Positions 17,301 through 25,734 of a stretch of DNA of 64,000 bases are shown here, piece after piece; the first letter of the stretch is position 1, and each line of letters starts with the position of its first letter. The stretch is from Achromobacter sp. UMC71 (GTDB lineage: Bacteria; Pseudomonadota; Gammaproteobacteria; Burkholderiales; Burkholderiaceae_B): positions 1 through 64,000 of the forward strand of contig NZ_LZZT01000024.1 of NCBI RefSeq assembly GCF_014170305.1, given 5' to 3'. Position numbers and translations under genes: made by a program. The notes under the pieces are model-generated. The model was given only the letters and a program-made list of their open reading frames with translations. It was not told where the DNA came from and did no database searches.

Positions 17301-18737
17301 ATGGATAGCGACGCGCTACTGCTTGCCCGAATACAGTTCGGTTTCACCATTTCATTCCACATCATCTTTCCCGCCATCACCATCGGGCTGGCCAGCTACC
17401 TGGCCGTGCTGGAAGGCTGTTGGCTGCGTACCCGCAAGACGGTCTACCGCGATCTCTACCACTTCTGGACCAAGATCTTCGCCGTCAATTTCGGCATGGG
17501 CGTGGTGTCCGGCCTGGTGATGGCCTATCAGTTCGGCACCAACTGGAGCTTTTTCTCCGATTTCGCGGGCAGCGTCACCGGGCCCCTGCTGGCCTACGAG
17601 GTGCTGACCGCCTTCTTCCTGGAAGCCGGCTTTCTCGGCGTCATGCTGTTCGGCTGGTCACGCGTGGGCCCGGGCCTGCATTTTTTCTCGACCATCATGG
17701 TGGCGCTGGGCACGTTGGTGTCGGCCACCTGGATCCTGGCGTCCAACAGCTGGATGCAGACTCCCGCGGGCTACGAGATCCTCGACGGCCGCGTGGTGCC
17801 GACCGATTGGCTGGCGGTGATCTTCAACCCGTCGTTCCCCTACCGCCTGGCGCACATGGGCATCGCCGCCTTCCTGGCCACGGCGTTGATGGTGGGCGCG
17901 TCCGGCGCCTGGCATCTGCTGCGCGGCGAGCGCAGCCCCGCCGTCAAGAAGATGTTTGCGATGGCCATGGCCATGCTGGCGATATCGGCACCGCTGCAAG
18001 CCGTGGTGGGCGACTTCCATGGCCTGAACACGCTCAAGCACCAGCCGGCCAAGATCGCCGCCATCGAAAGCCATTGGGACAATGAACCCGGCGCCGGCGT
18101 GCCGCTAACGCTGTTCGGCATCCCCGACATGGAACGCGAGGAAACCCGTTACGCGGTGAACATCCCGCGGCTGGGCAGCCTGATCCTGACCCACAGCTGG
18201 GACGGCCAGTTTCCAGGCCTGAAGTCGTATCCGCCCGAGGACCGGCCCAACGCCACCGTGGTGTTCTGGTCGTTCCGCGTCATGGCGGGGCTGGGCATGC
18301 TGATGATCGCGCTGGCGGCCTGGGCGCTGTGGGCGCGCTGGCGCGGCCGCCTGTACCAATCGCGGGCGCTGCAACGCTTCGCGCTGTGGATGGGTCCGTC
18401 CGGCCTGGTGGCGCTCCTGGCGGGGTGGTACGTCACCGAGATCGGGCGCCAGCCGTGGATCGTCTATGGCGTGATGCGCACGGCCGACGCCGCCACCCGC
18501 CATGGCATCGGCGAACTGACGCTGACGCTGGCGCTGTTCGTGGCGGTGTACCTGTTCGTGTTCGGCGCCGGCGTGTCGTACATGCTGCGCCTGATCCGCA
18601 TGGGTCCGACGCCCGCGCCCGGCCATGCGCCCCTGTCCGGCGGCCCTGGCGAACCGCGCCAACCGTCGCGGCCGCTGTCGGCCGCCTCCACCTCCGCGGA
18701 CGCGCCGTCCGCTTCACGCAGCGCCACGGGAGCCTGA
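17301..18737 (+). CDS. cioA: Cytochrome bd-type (CioA-like) ubiquinol oxidase subunit I
   Basis: A 478-residue haem-binding subunit of the bd-family quinol oxidase in the inner membrane. It starts with the conserved RIQFGFTISFHIIFPAITIG; the His near residue 19 is a haem ligand. Further signatures are GLVMAYQFGTNWSFFSDFAG, GPLLAYEVLTAFFLEAGFLG and the Q-loop start GLNTLKHQPAKIAAIE. The Q-loop is short, as in the cyanide-insensitive Cio/CydA' group, so symbol cioA is used. The start at 17301 matches homologues; the frame is open further upstream without conserved content. It leads the operon cioA-cioB-DUF2474. The C-terminal ~40 residues are Pro/Ser/Ala-rich and not conserved. Confidence 0.93.
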   Translation: MDSDALLLARIQFGFTISFHIIFPAITIGLASYLAVLEGCWLRTRKTVYRDLYHFWTKIFAVNFGMGVVSGLVMAYQFGTNWSFFSDFAGSVTGPLLAYEVLTAFFLEAGFLGVMLFGWSRVGPGLHFFSTIMVALGTLVSATWILASNSWMQTPAGYEILDGRVVPTDWLAVIFNPSFPYRLAHMGIAAFLATALMVGASGAWHLLRGERSPAVKKMFAMAMAMLAISAPLQAVVGDFHGLNTLKHQPAKIAAIESHWDNEPGAGVPLTLFGIPDMEREETRYAVNIPRLGSLILTHSWDGQFPGLKSYPPEDRPNATVVFWSFRVMAGLGMLMIALAAWALWARWRGRLYQSRALQRFALWMGPSGLVALLAGWYVTEIGRQPWIVYGVMRTADAATRHGIGELTLTLALFVAVYLFVFGAGVSYMLRLIRMGPTPAPGHAPLSGGPGEPRQPSRPLSAASTSADAPSASRSATGA

Positions 18738-18741
18738 CGCC

Positions 18742-19749
18742 ATGGGTATCGATCTTGCACTGATATGGGCCGTCATCATCCTGTTCGGCGTGATGATGTA
18801 CGTGGTGATGGATGGCTTTGACCTGGGCATCGGCATCCTCTTTCCGCTGATCACTGGCGCAGAGGAACGCGACGTCATGGTCAACACCGTGGCGCCCGTG
18901 TGGGACGGCAACGAAACCTGGCTGGTGCTGGGCGGCGCGGGCCTGTTGGCGGCGTTTCCGCTGGCCTACTCGGTGATCCTGAGCGCGCTGCACCTGCCCC
19001 TGATCTTCATGCTGCTGGGGCTGATCTTTCGCGGCGTGGCGTTCGAGTTCCGCTTCAAGGCGGACCCGCATCACCGCCCGTTATGGGACCGCGCCTTCGT
19101 GCTGGGCTCGGTGTGCGCGACGTTCTTCCAGGGCGTGACGCTGGGTGCCTATATCGAAGGCATCCCGGTCGTGGACCGCGCCTACCAAGGCGGCGCGTGG
19201 GATTGGATCAGCCCGTTCTCGCTGTTCACCGGCGCGGGCCTGGTCGTTGGCTACGCGTTGCTGGGTTGCACCTGGCTCATCATGAAGACCGAAGGCCGCC
19301 TGCACCAGCACATGTGCGCACTGGCGCGGCCGCTGACGCTGGCGTTGCTGGCCGTGATCGCCGCGCTCAGCCTGTGGACGCCGCTGGCGCAGCCGCAGAT
19401 CGCGCAGCGCTGGTTCAGCCTGCCCAACATGTTCTGGTTCCTGCCGGTGCCGCTGCTGGTGGCGGCCGCCGGCTGGGACCTGATCCGCCGCGTGCGCGGC
19501 GCGCCCAACGCCGGCCCCTTCGTGCTGGCGCTGTGCCTGGTGTTCCTGGGCTACAGCGGCCTGGGCATCAGCATCTGGCCCGCCATCATTCCGCCCGACG
19601 TGTCCATCTGGACCGCCGCCGCGCCGCCGCAAAGCCTGGGCTTCGCGCTGGTCGGGGCGCTGGTCATCATTCCGATTATCCTGATGTACACCGCCTGGTC
19701 CTACTACGTGTTCCGCGGCAAGGTGCGCGCGGGTGAGGCGTTCCACTGA
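18742..19749 (+). CDS. cioB: Cytochrome bd-type (CioB-like) ubiquinol oxidase subunit II
   Basis: A 335-residue membrane subunit of the bd-family oxidase, eight or nine helices. It carries the family signatures MDGFDLGIGIL near the N-terminus, NTVAPVWDGNETWLVLGGAGLLAAFPLAYS and FRGVAFEFRFK. It pairs with subunit I to reduce oxygen with quinol electrons, without proton pumping. It starts four bases after the cioA stop, and its own stop overlaps the start of the 46-residue downstream peptide gene. Operon structure and sequence agree fully. Confidence 0.95.
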   Translation: MGIDLALIWAVIILFGVMMYVVMDGFDLGIGILFPLITGAEERDVMVNTVAPVWDGNETWLVLGGAGLLAAFPLAYSVILSALHLPLIFMLLGLIFRGVAFEFRFKADPHHRPLWDRAFVLGSVCATFFQGVTLGAYIEGIPVVDRAYQGGAWDWISPFSLFTGAGLVVGYALLGCTWLIMKTEGRLHQHMCALARPLTLALLAVIAALSLWTPLAQPQIAQRWFSLPNMFWFLPVPLLVAAAGWDLIRRVRGAPNAGPFVLALCLVFLGYSGLGISIWPAIIPPDVSIWTAAAPPQSLGFALVGALVIIPIILMYTAWSYYVFRGKVRAGEAFH

Positions 19750-19889
19750 TGCATGCCTCCACCCCCCTCACTTCGTGGCGCCGCCGGCTGCTGTGGCTGG
19801 CGCTGATCTGGGCCGGCAGCGTGGCGGCGCTGGGCGCGACCGCCTACGCCCTGCGCCTCATCATGCGCGCCATCGGCATGTCGACCTGA
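19749..19889 (+). CDS. DUF2474 small membrane protein, CioAB partner
   Basis: A 46-residue peptide with one membrane helix: basic start WRRRLLWLALIWAGSVAALG, then a short second hydrophobic segment ending RLIMRAIGMST. This is the DUF2474 pattern seen after CioAB-type oxidase genes, comparable in place and size to CydX after E. coli CydAB. Its ATG overlaps the cioB stop by one base (TGATG), so it is coupled to the oxidase. A structural or stabilising role in the oxidase is inferred from CydX/CydS precedent. Confidence 0.88.
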   Translation: MHASTPLTSWRRRLLWLALIWAGSVAALGATAYALRLIMRAIGMST

Positions 19890-19914
19890 CCCTCCTGCCT
19901 CTCACGGACCCGCC

Positions 19915-21324
19915 ATGAAGCGCTATGAACGGCTGACAGAAGACATCACCGCCTCGATCCTCTCGGGCCTCCTGCAGGCGGGCGACCGCCTGCCCTCGGT
20001 GCGCCAGACCAGCGCTAGCCGCGGCGTCAGCCCGTCGACGGTATTCAAGGCCTACTACCTGCTGGAAGCGCGCGGCCTGATCCGCGCGCGCGACCGCTCC
20101 GGCTACTACGTGCTGCGCGCGCCGCACGCCACGCTGCCCGAGCCCGACGGCCTGTCCAGCGCCACCGCCGGCCGCCACCCGGTGGACGTCAGCGACAACG
20201 TGCTGCAGGTGCTCAACGCCACCTTGCGGCGCGACATGCTGCCGTTCGGCTCGGCCTTTCCCAGCCCCTCGCTGCTGCCCTACGGCCGGCTGGCCAAGTT
20301 CATGGCGAGCACGGTGCAGCAGCTGGATCCCTGGAGTTCCATCGACGATCTCAGCCCGGGCGATGCCGCATTGCGCCGCGCGATCGCCCTGCGCTACCTG
20401 GCCGATGGCCTGTCGGTGCCGGTGGACGACATCATCATCACCAACGGCGCGCTGGATGCGCTGAACCTGTGCCTGGCGGCCGTCACGCGGCCCGGCGACG
20501 CCGTGATCGTGGAATCCCCCACCTTCTATGCCGCGCTGCAATCGCTGGAACGCAACCAGCTGCACGCCATCGAAGTGGCCACGCATCCGCGCGAAGGCAT
20601 CGACCTGCACGCACTGGAACAAGCCATCGTGCAGCACAAGCCGCGCGCCTGCTGGCTGATGACCACTTTCCAGAATCCGCTGGGCAGCCTGATGCCCGAG
20701 GCCAAGAAAGAAGCGCTGGTGCGGCTGTTGACCGAACATGGCGTGGCCCTGATCGAGGACGACGTCTACGGCGAGCTGTACTTCGGCGACGTCCGGCCGC
20801 GCCCGGCCAAGGCCTTCGACAGCGAGGGCATCGTGATGCATTGCTCGTCGTTTTCGAAAACGCTGGCGCCGGGATACCGCGTGGGCTGGGTGGCCGCCGG
20901 GCGCCATACCCGCGCCATCATGCGCAACAAGCTCACCACCAGCCTGGCCACCGCCGCGCCGACACAGGCCGCCATCGCCGCCTACCTGGCCCAGGGCGGC
21001 TACGACCGCCACCTGCGCCAGTTCCGCCAGACGCTGGCCTTGCAGCAGGGCGAAATGCTGCAGGCCGTGGCGCGCTATTTCCCCAAGGGGACGCGCGCTA
21101 CGCGGCCGTTGGGCGGCTATTTCACCTGGGTCGAACTGCCCGCGCACATCGACACGCTGCGGCTGCATCGCGCAGCGCTGGACCATGGCATCAGCATCGC
21201 GCCGGGGCCGCTTTTTTCGTCATCGGGCGCCTTTGGCAACTTCCTGCGATTGAACTGCGGCCACCCCTGGAACGCGGACATGGAGCAAGGCATGGCAACC
21301 CTGGGCAAGCTCATGGGGACATGA
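19915..21324 (+). CDS. MocR-type GntR regulator with PLP aminotransferase domain
   Basis: A 469-residue fusion of an N-terminal GntR winged helix (1-75: YERLTEDITASILSGLLQAG, LPSVRQTSASRGVSPSTVF) and a fold-type I aminotransferase domain (about 95-460). The PLP lysine is Lys315 in SSFSKTLAPGYRVGW, and TTFQNPLG marks the cofactor pocket. Such MocR proteins sense a metabolite or PLP and act as activators or repressors rather than as enzymes; PdxR and GabR are the studied examples. It lies 25 bases after the oxidase operon and may read through from it. Its target genes are not evident. Confidence 0.9.
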   Translation: MKRYERLTEDITASILSGLLQAGDRLPSVRQTSASRGVSPSTVFKAYYLLEARGLIRARDRSGYYVLRAPHATLPEPDGLSSATAGRHPVDVSDNVLQVLNATLRRDMLPFGSAFPSPSLLPYGRLAKFMASTVQQLDPWSSIDDLSPGDAALRRAIALRYLADGLSVPVDDIIITNGALDALNLCLAAVTRPGDAVIVESPTFYAALQSLERNQLHAIEVATHPREGIDLHALEQAIVQHKPRACWLMTTFQNPLGSLMPEAKKEALVRLLTEHGVALIEDDVYGELYFGDVRPRPAKAFDSEGIVMHCSSFSKTLAPGYRVGWVAAGRHTRAIMRNKLTTSLATAAPTQAAIAAYLAQGGYDRHLRQFRQTLALQQGEMLQAVARYFPKGTRATRPLGGYFTWVELPAHIDTLRLHRAALDHGISIAPGPLFSSSGAFGNFLRLNCGHPWNADMEQGMATLGKLMGT

Positions 21325-21426
21325 AATCCGCCATATTGATACAGTTAGAAACCCCACCCCGGCACACATCCCTTAGAGTGCGAAGCCTTCAACATCTGGA
21401 CGGTGCCGCGTCGCGGCGCGTTTCTC

Positions 21427-22149
21427 ATGACTGCTTCGTTCCCCCGTGTCTTGCCGCGTCACGCGCTAGGGTGCTATGTCGGCGCCGCGGCCCTGCTGTA
21501 CCTGTTCTGCGCGCAATTGCTGGCCACAATCGACATCTGGCTGCTGCCGCGCAGCCTGCTCGTCGAGATGCTGCGCTATCGCGCCATGTGGCTGGTGTTC
21601 TTTCTGACGCTGCCGACCGTGGGCTACCTGCTGTGGCGCGGCGCGGATATCGTCGCCTGGTGGCGCGCGCCCGCCGCGCTGACACTGGATGACCACGCCC
21701 TGCACCTCGGCGCGCGCACGATTGCCTATGCCGACATCGCGTCGATGCGCCACTTGCACAACCGCGACCATCTTCTGCTGACCCTGCACAGCGGCGAACG
21801 CATCCGGCTGCGCCTGGCGATCTGGGACGACGCCTGGGAACTGGCGGATCAACTGCAAGACGCGGTGAGCGGCCATCTCGAGGCCGACACCCGGCGCAAG
21901 CTGCAGGCCGGCGACACCGTCGCCTTCGGTCCCCTTGGCCTGAACGTGAGCGGCCTGCTGCACAAAGGGCAGCAGATCCCCTGGACCGCCATCGACACCA
22001 TCCGCACGCAATCCGACAGCGAAGGCATGGAAACCGACGAGACGCTGATCATCGTCGCGCTAGGCAAGACCCACAAGATCGACCGGTCCAAGATCGTCAA
22101 TGAACCGGTGATGCTGGCCTGTCTGCGCCAATACCTGCCCGGCGCCTGA
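21427..22149 (+). CDS. Uncharacterised membrane protein with two PH-like strands regions
   Basis: I do not recognise a named family. The 240-residue product begins with two membrane helices (about 12-32 and 52-72). A largely beta region with two similar halves follows: ALTLDDHALHLGARTIAYAD (about 87-106) and VAFGPLGLNVSGLLHKGQ (about 160-177). The pattern recalls bacterial PH-domain (YcxB/DUF-type) membrane proteins. The start at 21427 is chosen for the proximity of the first helix; a GTG at 21403 would add eight residues. The next gene has a similar layout, so the two may be distant relatives in one operon. Confidence 0.65.
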   Translation: MTASFPRVLPRHALGCYVGAAALLYLFCAQLLATIDIWLLPRSLLVEMLRYRAMWLVFFLTLPTVGYLLWRGADIVAWWRAPAALTLDDHALHLGARTIAYADIASMRHLHNRDHLLLTLHSGERIRLRLAIWDDAWELADQLQDAVSGHLEADTRRKLQAGDTVAFGPLGLNVSGLLHKGQQIPWTAIDTIRTQSDSEGMETDETLIIVALGKTHKIDRSKIVNEPVMLACLRQYLPGA

Positions 22150-22204
22150 CTTCGACACCGCCCTGTCCGCGGGGCGGCCTCTTCCTCTTTTGCACAGCCT
22201 CGAC

Positions 22205-22681
22205 ATGGAAATCTACAGCTCCAACGCCCAACAATCCCAAACGCTGGCCGACCGTCCCGTGTATTTCTCCCGCAACCGCCTGATCGCCGGCGCGGTCATC
22301 TGGACGGTAGCCGCGGTGGTCTTCGGCGCTCTGGCCGCACGGTCGCGCGACAGCGCCGGTGCGCTGGCGTTCTTTGCCGCCATCGCCGCGATCGGCGTCT
22401 GGCTGGTCATCAAGTGCCTGAAACGCGCCTTCGGCCCGGCTACGCCCGTCATCACCTTCACCCGCGACGGGCTGAAGATCACCGATGGCACCGTGATTCC
22501 GTGGGACGCCATTAACGAGAACACTTACGTCAACCAGAGCTACGTCGGCATCCCCACCGCCAAGCAGATCCAGCTGAAAACCTCGTTGCCGAACAGGAAG
22601 CGCGTGCTGATCCAGGCCATGGCGCTGGAGATCAACGGCGACGAATACCTGGCGCTGTGCGACGCCTACCAGGCGCGTTGA
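22205..22681 (+). CDS. Uncharacterised two-helix membrane protein
   Basis: A 158-residue protein. After a polar N-terminus, two membrane helices (about 30-50 and 57-75) are followed by a beta-rich cytoplasmic domain (PVITFTRDGLKITDGTVIPW, then NENTYVNQSYVG). The order and the strand pattern resemble the upstream gene at 21427-22149, 55 bases away, pointing to one operon of related PH-like membrane proteins. The start at 22205 is preferred over an ATG at 22190 on context alone; no clear ribosome site is seen. No function can be assigned. Confidence 0.65.
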   Translation: MEIYSSNAQQSQTLADRPVYFSRNRLIAGAVIWTVAAVVFGALAARSRDSAGALAFFAAIAAIGVWLVIKCLKRAFGPATPVITFTRDGLKITDGTVIPWDAINENTYVNQSYVGIPTAKQIQLKTSLPNRKRVLIQAMALEINGDEYLALCDAYQAR

Positions 22682-22743
22682 ACGGCTGATCCACGCGGCG
22701 GCGACCGCGCCTGGCCGGGTGGCCGAGTACCCGCCAGTGCGAA

Positions 22744-22770
22744 GCCCCTTTTAGTGTGGACAGGCCTTAG
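22744..22770 (-). repeat. 27-bp intergenic repeat, copy 3 of 3
   Basis: On the minus strand it begins CTAAGGCCTG, continues TCCACACTAA and ends AAGGGGC. It agrees with copy 2 at 23 of 27 positions. Its first bases contain the stop codon of the leftward gene at 22767-23351. Confidence 0.55.
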
Positions 22771-23351
22771 CGCGCTCTTGCGGTGTCCAGGTCCCGGCGC
22801 AAGGATGCCGCGTCATCGCGCAGGGGCAATACCAGCTTGCCACTGCGATCGATCGCGCCCCACTGGCCGCCCACTGCCTCGAAGTGTTCGCCGCTGGCAT
22901 CCGGTTCGAAGCGGCAGCGCGCGCAGACGGCGGCCAGCCCCTCGATGAACGGCTCTACCCAGGTATAGGGCGTCGCCAACGCGACGTCGAGCCGCTTGTC
23001 GTAATAGACCATGGCGCCACCGGCTTGCCGGCCCCGGGCCAGCCCCGCGACAAAATCGTCGGGGCCGTTGTCGAAGGTAATGACCGGCGCCGATACGCCA
23101 TCGGCCCGTACCCATGACCAGCCGTCGACCGCCACCGCGCTCAAGCCGTCGGCGTCGAATGCCATGTGCCGCAACACCGCCGGATTGAACCGCAAGCGGC
23201 CGGCTTCGCGCCGCGCGCAGTGTTCAGTGAATTCAAACTCGCCGCCCGCGCCCTTGGTGGCGTGCAGGCATTTCAGGTCGAACGCGGCGTCGGGAGCTTG
23301 TACAGGCACCGGCGCAAGCGCCAGCAGGGAAATCAACAGGGTCGTCAACAT
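22767..23351 (-). CDS. Secreted WG-repeat-like hypothetical protein
   Basis: A 194-residue protein with a signal peptide (MLTTLLISLLALAPVPVQA). The mature part resembles proteins with WG repeats: one clear motif, GGQWGAIDRSGKLVLPL, lies near the C-terminus. It also has Cys pairs (CLHATKG...EHCARRE and CARCRF) that could form disulfides in the periplasm. AGGA stands eight bases before the ATG at 23351, which favours it over a TTG two codons upstream. No operon partner is certain; the Bug receptor gene lies upstream on the other side of a terminator-free gap. Function unknown. Confidence 0.65.
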   Translation of the reverse strand: MLTTLLISLLALAPVPVQAPDAAFDLKCLHATKGAGGEFEFTEHCARREAGRLRFNPAVLRHMAFDADGLSAVAVDGWSWVRADGVSAPVITFDNGPDDFVAGLARGRQAGGAMVYYDKRLDVALATPYTWVEPFIEGLAAVCARCRFEPDASGEHFEAVGGQWGAIDRSGKLVLPLRDDAASLRRDLDTARAR

Positions 23352-23405
23352 GCGCAAAATCCTAGCACGCAGCGCGCCCGTGCCCGGGCAGCCCGGCAGG
23401 CCCGC

Positions 23406-24380
23406 TCAGTTGGCCGTCGCGCCCGAATCCTTCACCGCCTGCGCCCAGGCCACGATCTCCTGGTTGATGAAGGCGCCGAACGCGGCCGTATGCAGGCTGG
23501 ACGCCTGCGCACCCTCTTCCATCAGGCGCTGCCGCACGGCGGGCGCCGCCAGCGCTTCGCTCAAGGCGGCATTCAGCTTGGCCACCACCGCCTCCGGCGT
23601 GCCGGCGGGCGCGACCACACCGTGCCACGACAGCGCCTGGAAGCCCGGCAGGCCGGATTCGGCCATGGTCGGAATATCGGGCAACGCGGGCGAGCGCTGC
23701 GGCGAGGTCACCGCCAGCGCGCGCAGCGTGCCGGCCTTGATGTGCGGCAACGCGCCTGGAATGGTCGTGAACAGGAAGTCGATCTGGCCGCCGATCAGGT
23801 CGGTGATGGCGGGGCTGCCCCCCTTGTACGGCACATGCGTGAACTGCAGCCCGGCCGCGCGCTTGAACATCTCGCCGGCCAGGTGGCCCGGCGTGCCCGC
23901 GCCGGCCGATCCCATATTGCTGCGGTCGCCCTGCGCCTTGATGTAGGCGATCAGCGCCGGCACGTCGGCGGCCTTCACGTTGGGCCCTGTCACCAGCACA
24001 TTGGGCACCGTGGCCAACAGCGTGACCGGCGTGAAATCCTTGGCCGCATCGTAAGAGATGCGCGAGTACAACGACGGATTGATGCCGTGCGTGCTGGCGG
24101 TGGCCAGCAGCAGCATGTAGCCGTCCGGCGCGGCCGACGCCACCTGCTTGGCGGCGATGGTGCCGTTGGCGCCGCCCTTGTTGTCGATCACGATGGTCTG
24201 CCCCAGCGTCTTGGCGGCCTCGGCCGCCACCGTGCGCGCCAGGATGTCGGAGGTTCCGCCCGCCGAATGGGGCACCACCAGCGTGATGGGTTTGGTGGGA
24301 AAGGACTGCGCGTGCACCGTCGGCAGGGCCGACAACAGACAGGCGGCGAGCGCCGCGCGGGCGATGCGGTGAGGGAACAT
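23406..24380 (-). CDS. Bug-family periplasmic solute receptor
   Basis: A 324-residue tripartite tricarboxylate transporter (TctC/Bug) receptor. A signal peptide (1-24, cleaved at VHA-QSFP) precedes the mature two-lobed binding protein, with conserved segments SFPTKPITLVVPHSAGGTSD, FKRAAGLQFTHVPYKGG and LRALAVTSPQRSPALPDIPT. It binds a carboxylate and delivers it to a TctAB membrane complex, but no tctA or tctB adjoins. It lies downstream of tcuA-tcuB on the same strand, 118 bases after tcuB, so tricarballylate, citrate or a similar acid is the likely ligand (inference). Confidence 0.92.
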   Translation of the reverse strand: MFPHRIARAALAACLLSALPTVHAQSFPTKPITLVVPHSAGGTSDILARTVAAEAAKTLGQTIVIDNKGGANGTIAAKQVASAAPDGYMLLLATASTHGINPSLYSRISYDAAKDFTPVTLLATVPNVLVTGPNVKAADVPALIAYIKAQGDRSNMGSAGAGTPGHLAGEMFKRAAGLQFTHVPYKGGSPAITDLIGGQIDFLFTTIPGALPHIKAGTLRALAVTSPQRSPALPDIPTMAESGLPGFQALSWHGVVAPAGTPEAVVAKLNAALSEALAAPAVRQRLMEEGAQASSLHTAAFGAFINQEIVAWAQAVKDSGATAN

Positions 24381-24498
24381 GCAGGTCTCCTGATGGATAT
24401 GGTTTGCGGCGCCTTCAAGGACGCCGTCGTGCGAGCAGGTACAACGAATCGAGGCGCGGCGTCCGGACAGGCGTTCTGGCGCCGCGCGGGTCCGGCTT

Positions 24499-25734
24499 TC
24501 AGTCGGCTCCCAGCTGCAGCTTGTTGGGCTGGCGCTTTTCGATGGCCCACTTGAGGAGCGCCGCGGACCGGTAGATGCCGTGCGCGAACTTGCCGTAAGG
24601 CAGCGTCAGGAACAACGCCATCACCACGCCCAGGTGCACCGCCAGCAACAGCGCCATCGCCTCGGTGTCGCGGCCGGCCAGCAGCGCCAGCCCCGTGGCG
24701 CTGGTCAGCAACAACAGCGCGATAAAGCCTCGGTCCATCGGTTTTTGCGCCGCATCGCCTTGCTGCGGATGGCGCTTCAGGTTCAGCCACAGCAAGCCCG
24801 CCGGCCCGATGAGCAGGCCGATGCCACCCGCCGTACCCAGCAAGACCGGCGCGCTCCAGAACGGATACGGCGCCTGCTGGCCCAGCAGGTAGTGGTAGAG
24901 CGTGGCCACGCAGGTCGCCGCGAAGCACAGCAAGAAGCCATAGAACGTGAAGTGATGAAAGCGCCGGCGCCATGGCGTGAAGGCATCGTCGGCGTTGTTG
25001 CAGCCCTTGCCGTGGCCGCCGTCCAGATAGCGCAGGCGCAGCGCATCGTGCGCGGCCTCGGCCACGGCAGCGCCGCTGGCCGCCCCCGGGCTGACGTCGC
25101 GCCAGAACTTCGCCACCCCCACGCCCAGCGCCAGCATGGCAAAGCCGAATACGGCGCCGAACATCAGCGCCAGCGTATTGTGCGGAAATACCGCGTAGAA
25201 ATTGCCGGCCATCGGTGCATGCCACAGGCTGCCGGTCAGCCACACCGTCAGCGCCAGGAACAGCGCCAGGCCGATGGCCGTGGCCAGCGACAGCGTCAGC
25301 CCATTGCGCCGGTACAGCTGGCCCAAGGCGGACGGCCAGGCGTAGTCGGTATAGGTCTGCAGCCGGACCTTGGCCATGGCCTGCGGCACGTTCACCGCGA
25401 ACTCGTGCGGCGGCGCGTACTGGCAGGCGTGCAGACAGGCGCCGCAGTTGTGGCACAGATTGGCCAGGTAATTCAGGTCGGCCTTGCCGAATTCCAGGCG
25501 CCGCGTCATGGCCGGGAACACCGCGCAAAAGCCCTCGCAATAGCGACAGGCATTGCAGATCTGCATGACGCGGGCCACCTCGGCCTCGCCGCCGCTGAGC
25601 GCGGCGGGCGACGGCGCCGTCCTGGCCGCGGGCGGAGCGCCCCGGCCATGCCATTGCACCGTTTGCTCCACCAGGGCAGGTTTAGCGCCCTGGAACGACT
25701 GGGCCTCTTGGGCCAGGGCTTCAAGCTGCCGCAT
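24499..25734 (-). CDS. tcuB: Tricarballylate utilisation Fe-S/haem membrane protein TcuB
   Basis: A 411-residue electron-transfer partner of TcuA. The N-terminal part holds two 4Fe-4S motifs ([11 protein letters not shown] and [11 protein letters not shown]). The remainder has several membrane helices, with His residues suited to haem b (for example [13 protein letters not shown]). In Salmonella, TcuB reoxidises the FADH2 of TcuA and passes electrons to quinone. The start at 25734 ([11 protein letters not shown]) overlaps the tcuA end by 14 bases. An open frame 40 residues further upstream is low in complexity and runs inside tcuA. Confidence 0.92.
   Translation of the reverse strand: MRQLEALAQEAQSFQGAKPALVEQTVQWHGRGAPPAARTAPSPAALSGGEAEVARVMQICNACRYCEGFCAVFPAMTRRLEFGKADLNYLANLCHNCGACLHACQYAPPHEFAVNVPQAMAKVRLQTYTDYAWPSALGQLYRRNGLTLSLATAIGLALFLALTVWLTGSLWHAPMAGNFYAVFPHNTLALMFGAVFGFAMLALGVGVAKFWRDVSPGAASGAAVAEAAHDALRLRYLDGGHGKGCNNADDAFTPWRRRFHHFTFYGFLLCFAATCVATLYHYLLGQQAPYPFWSAPVLLGTAGGIGLLIGPAGLLWLNLKRHPQQGDAAQKPMDRGFIALLLLTSATGLALLAGRDTEAMALLLAVHLGVVMALFLTLPYGKFAHGIYRSAALLKWAIEKRQPNKLQLGAD

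Noticed and set aside
24188-25654. A 488-codon frame overlapping tcuB in another frame
   Set aside because: The correct frame contains both 4Fe-4S motifs; this one is Arg/Gly-rich with no domain.
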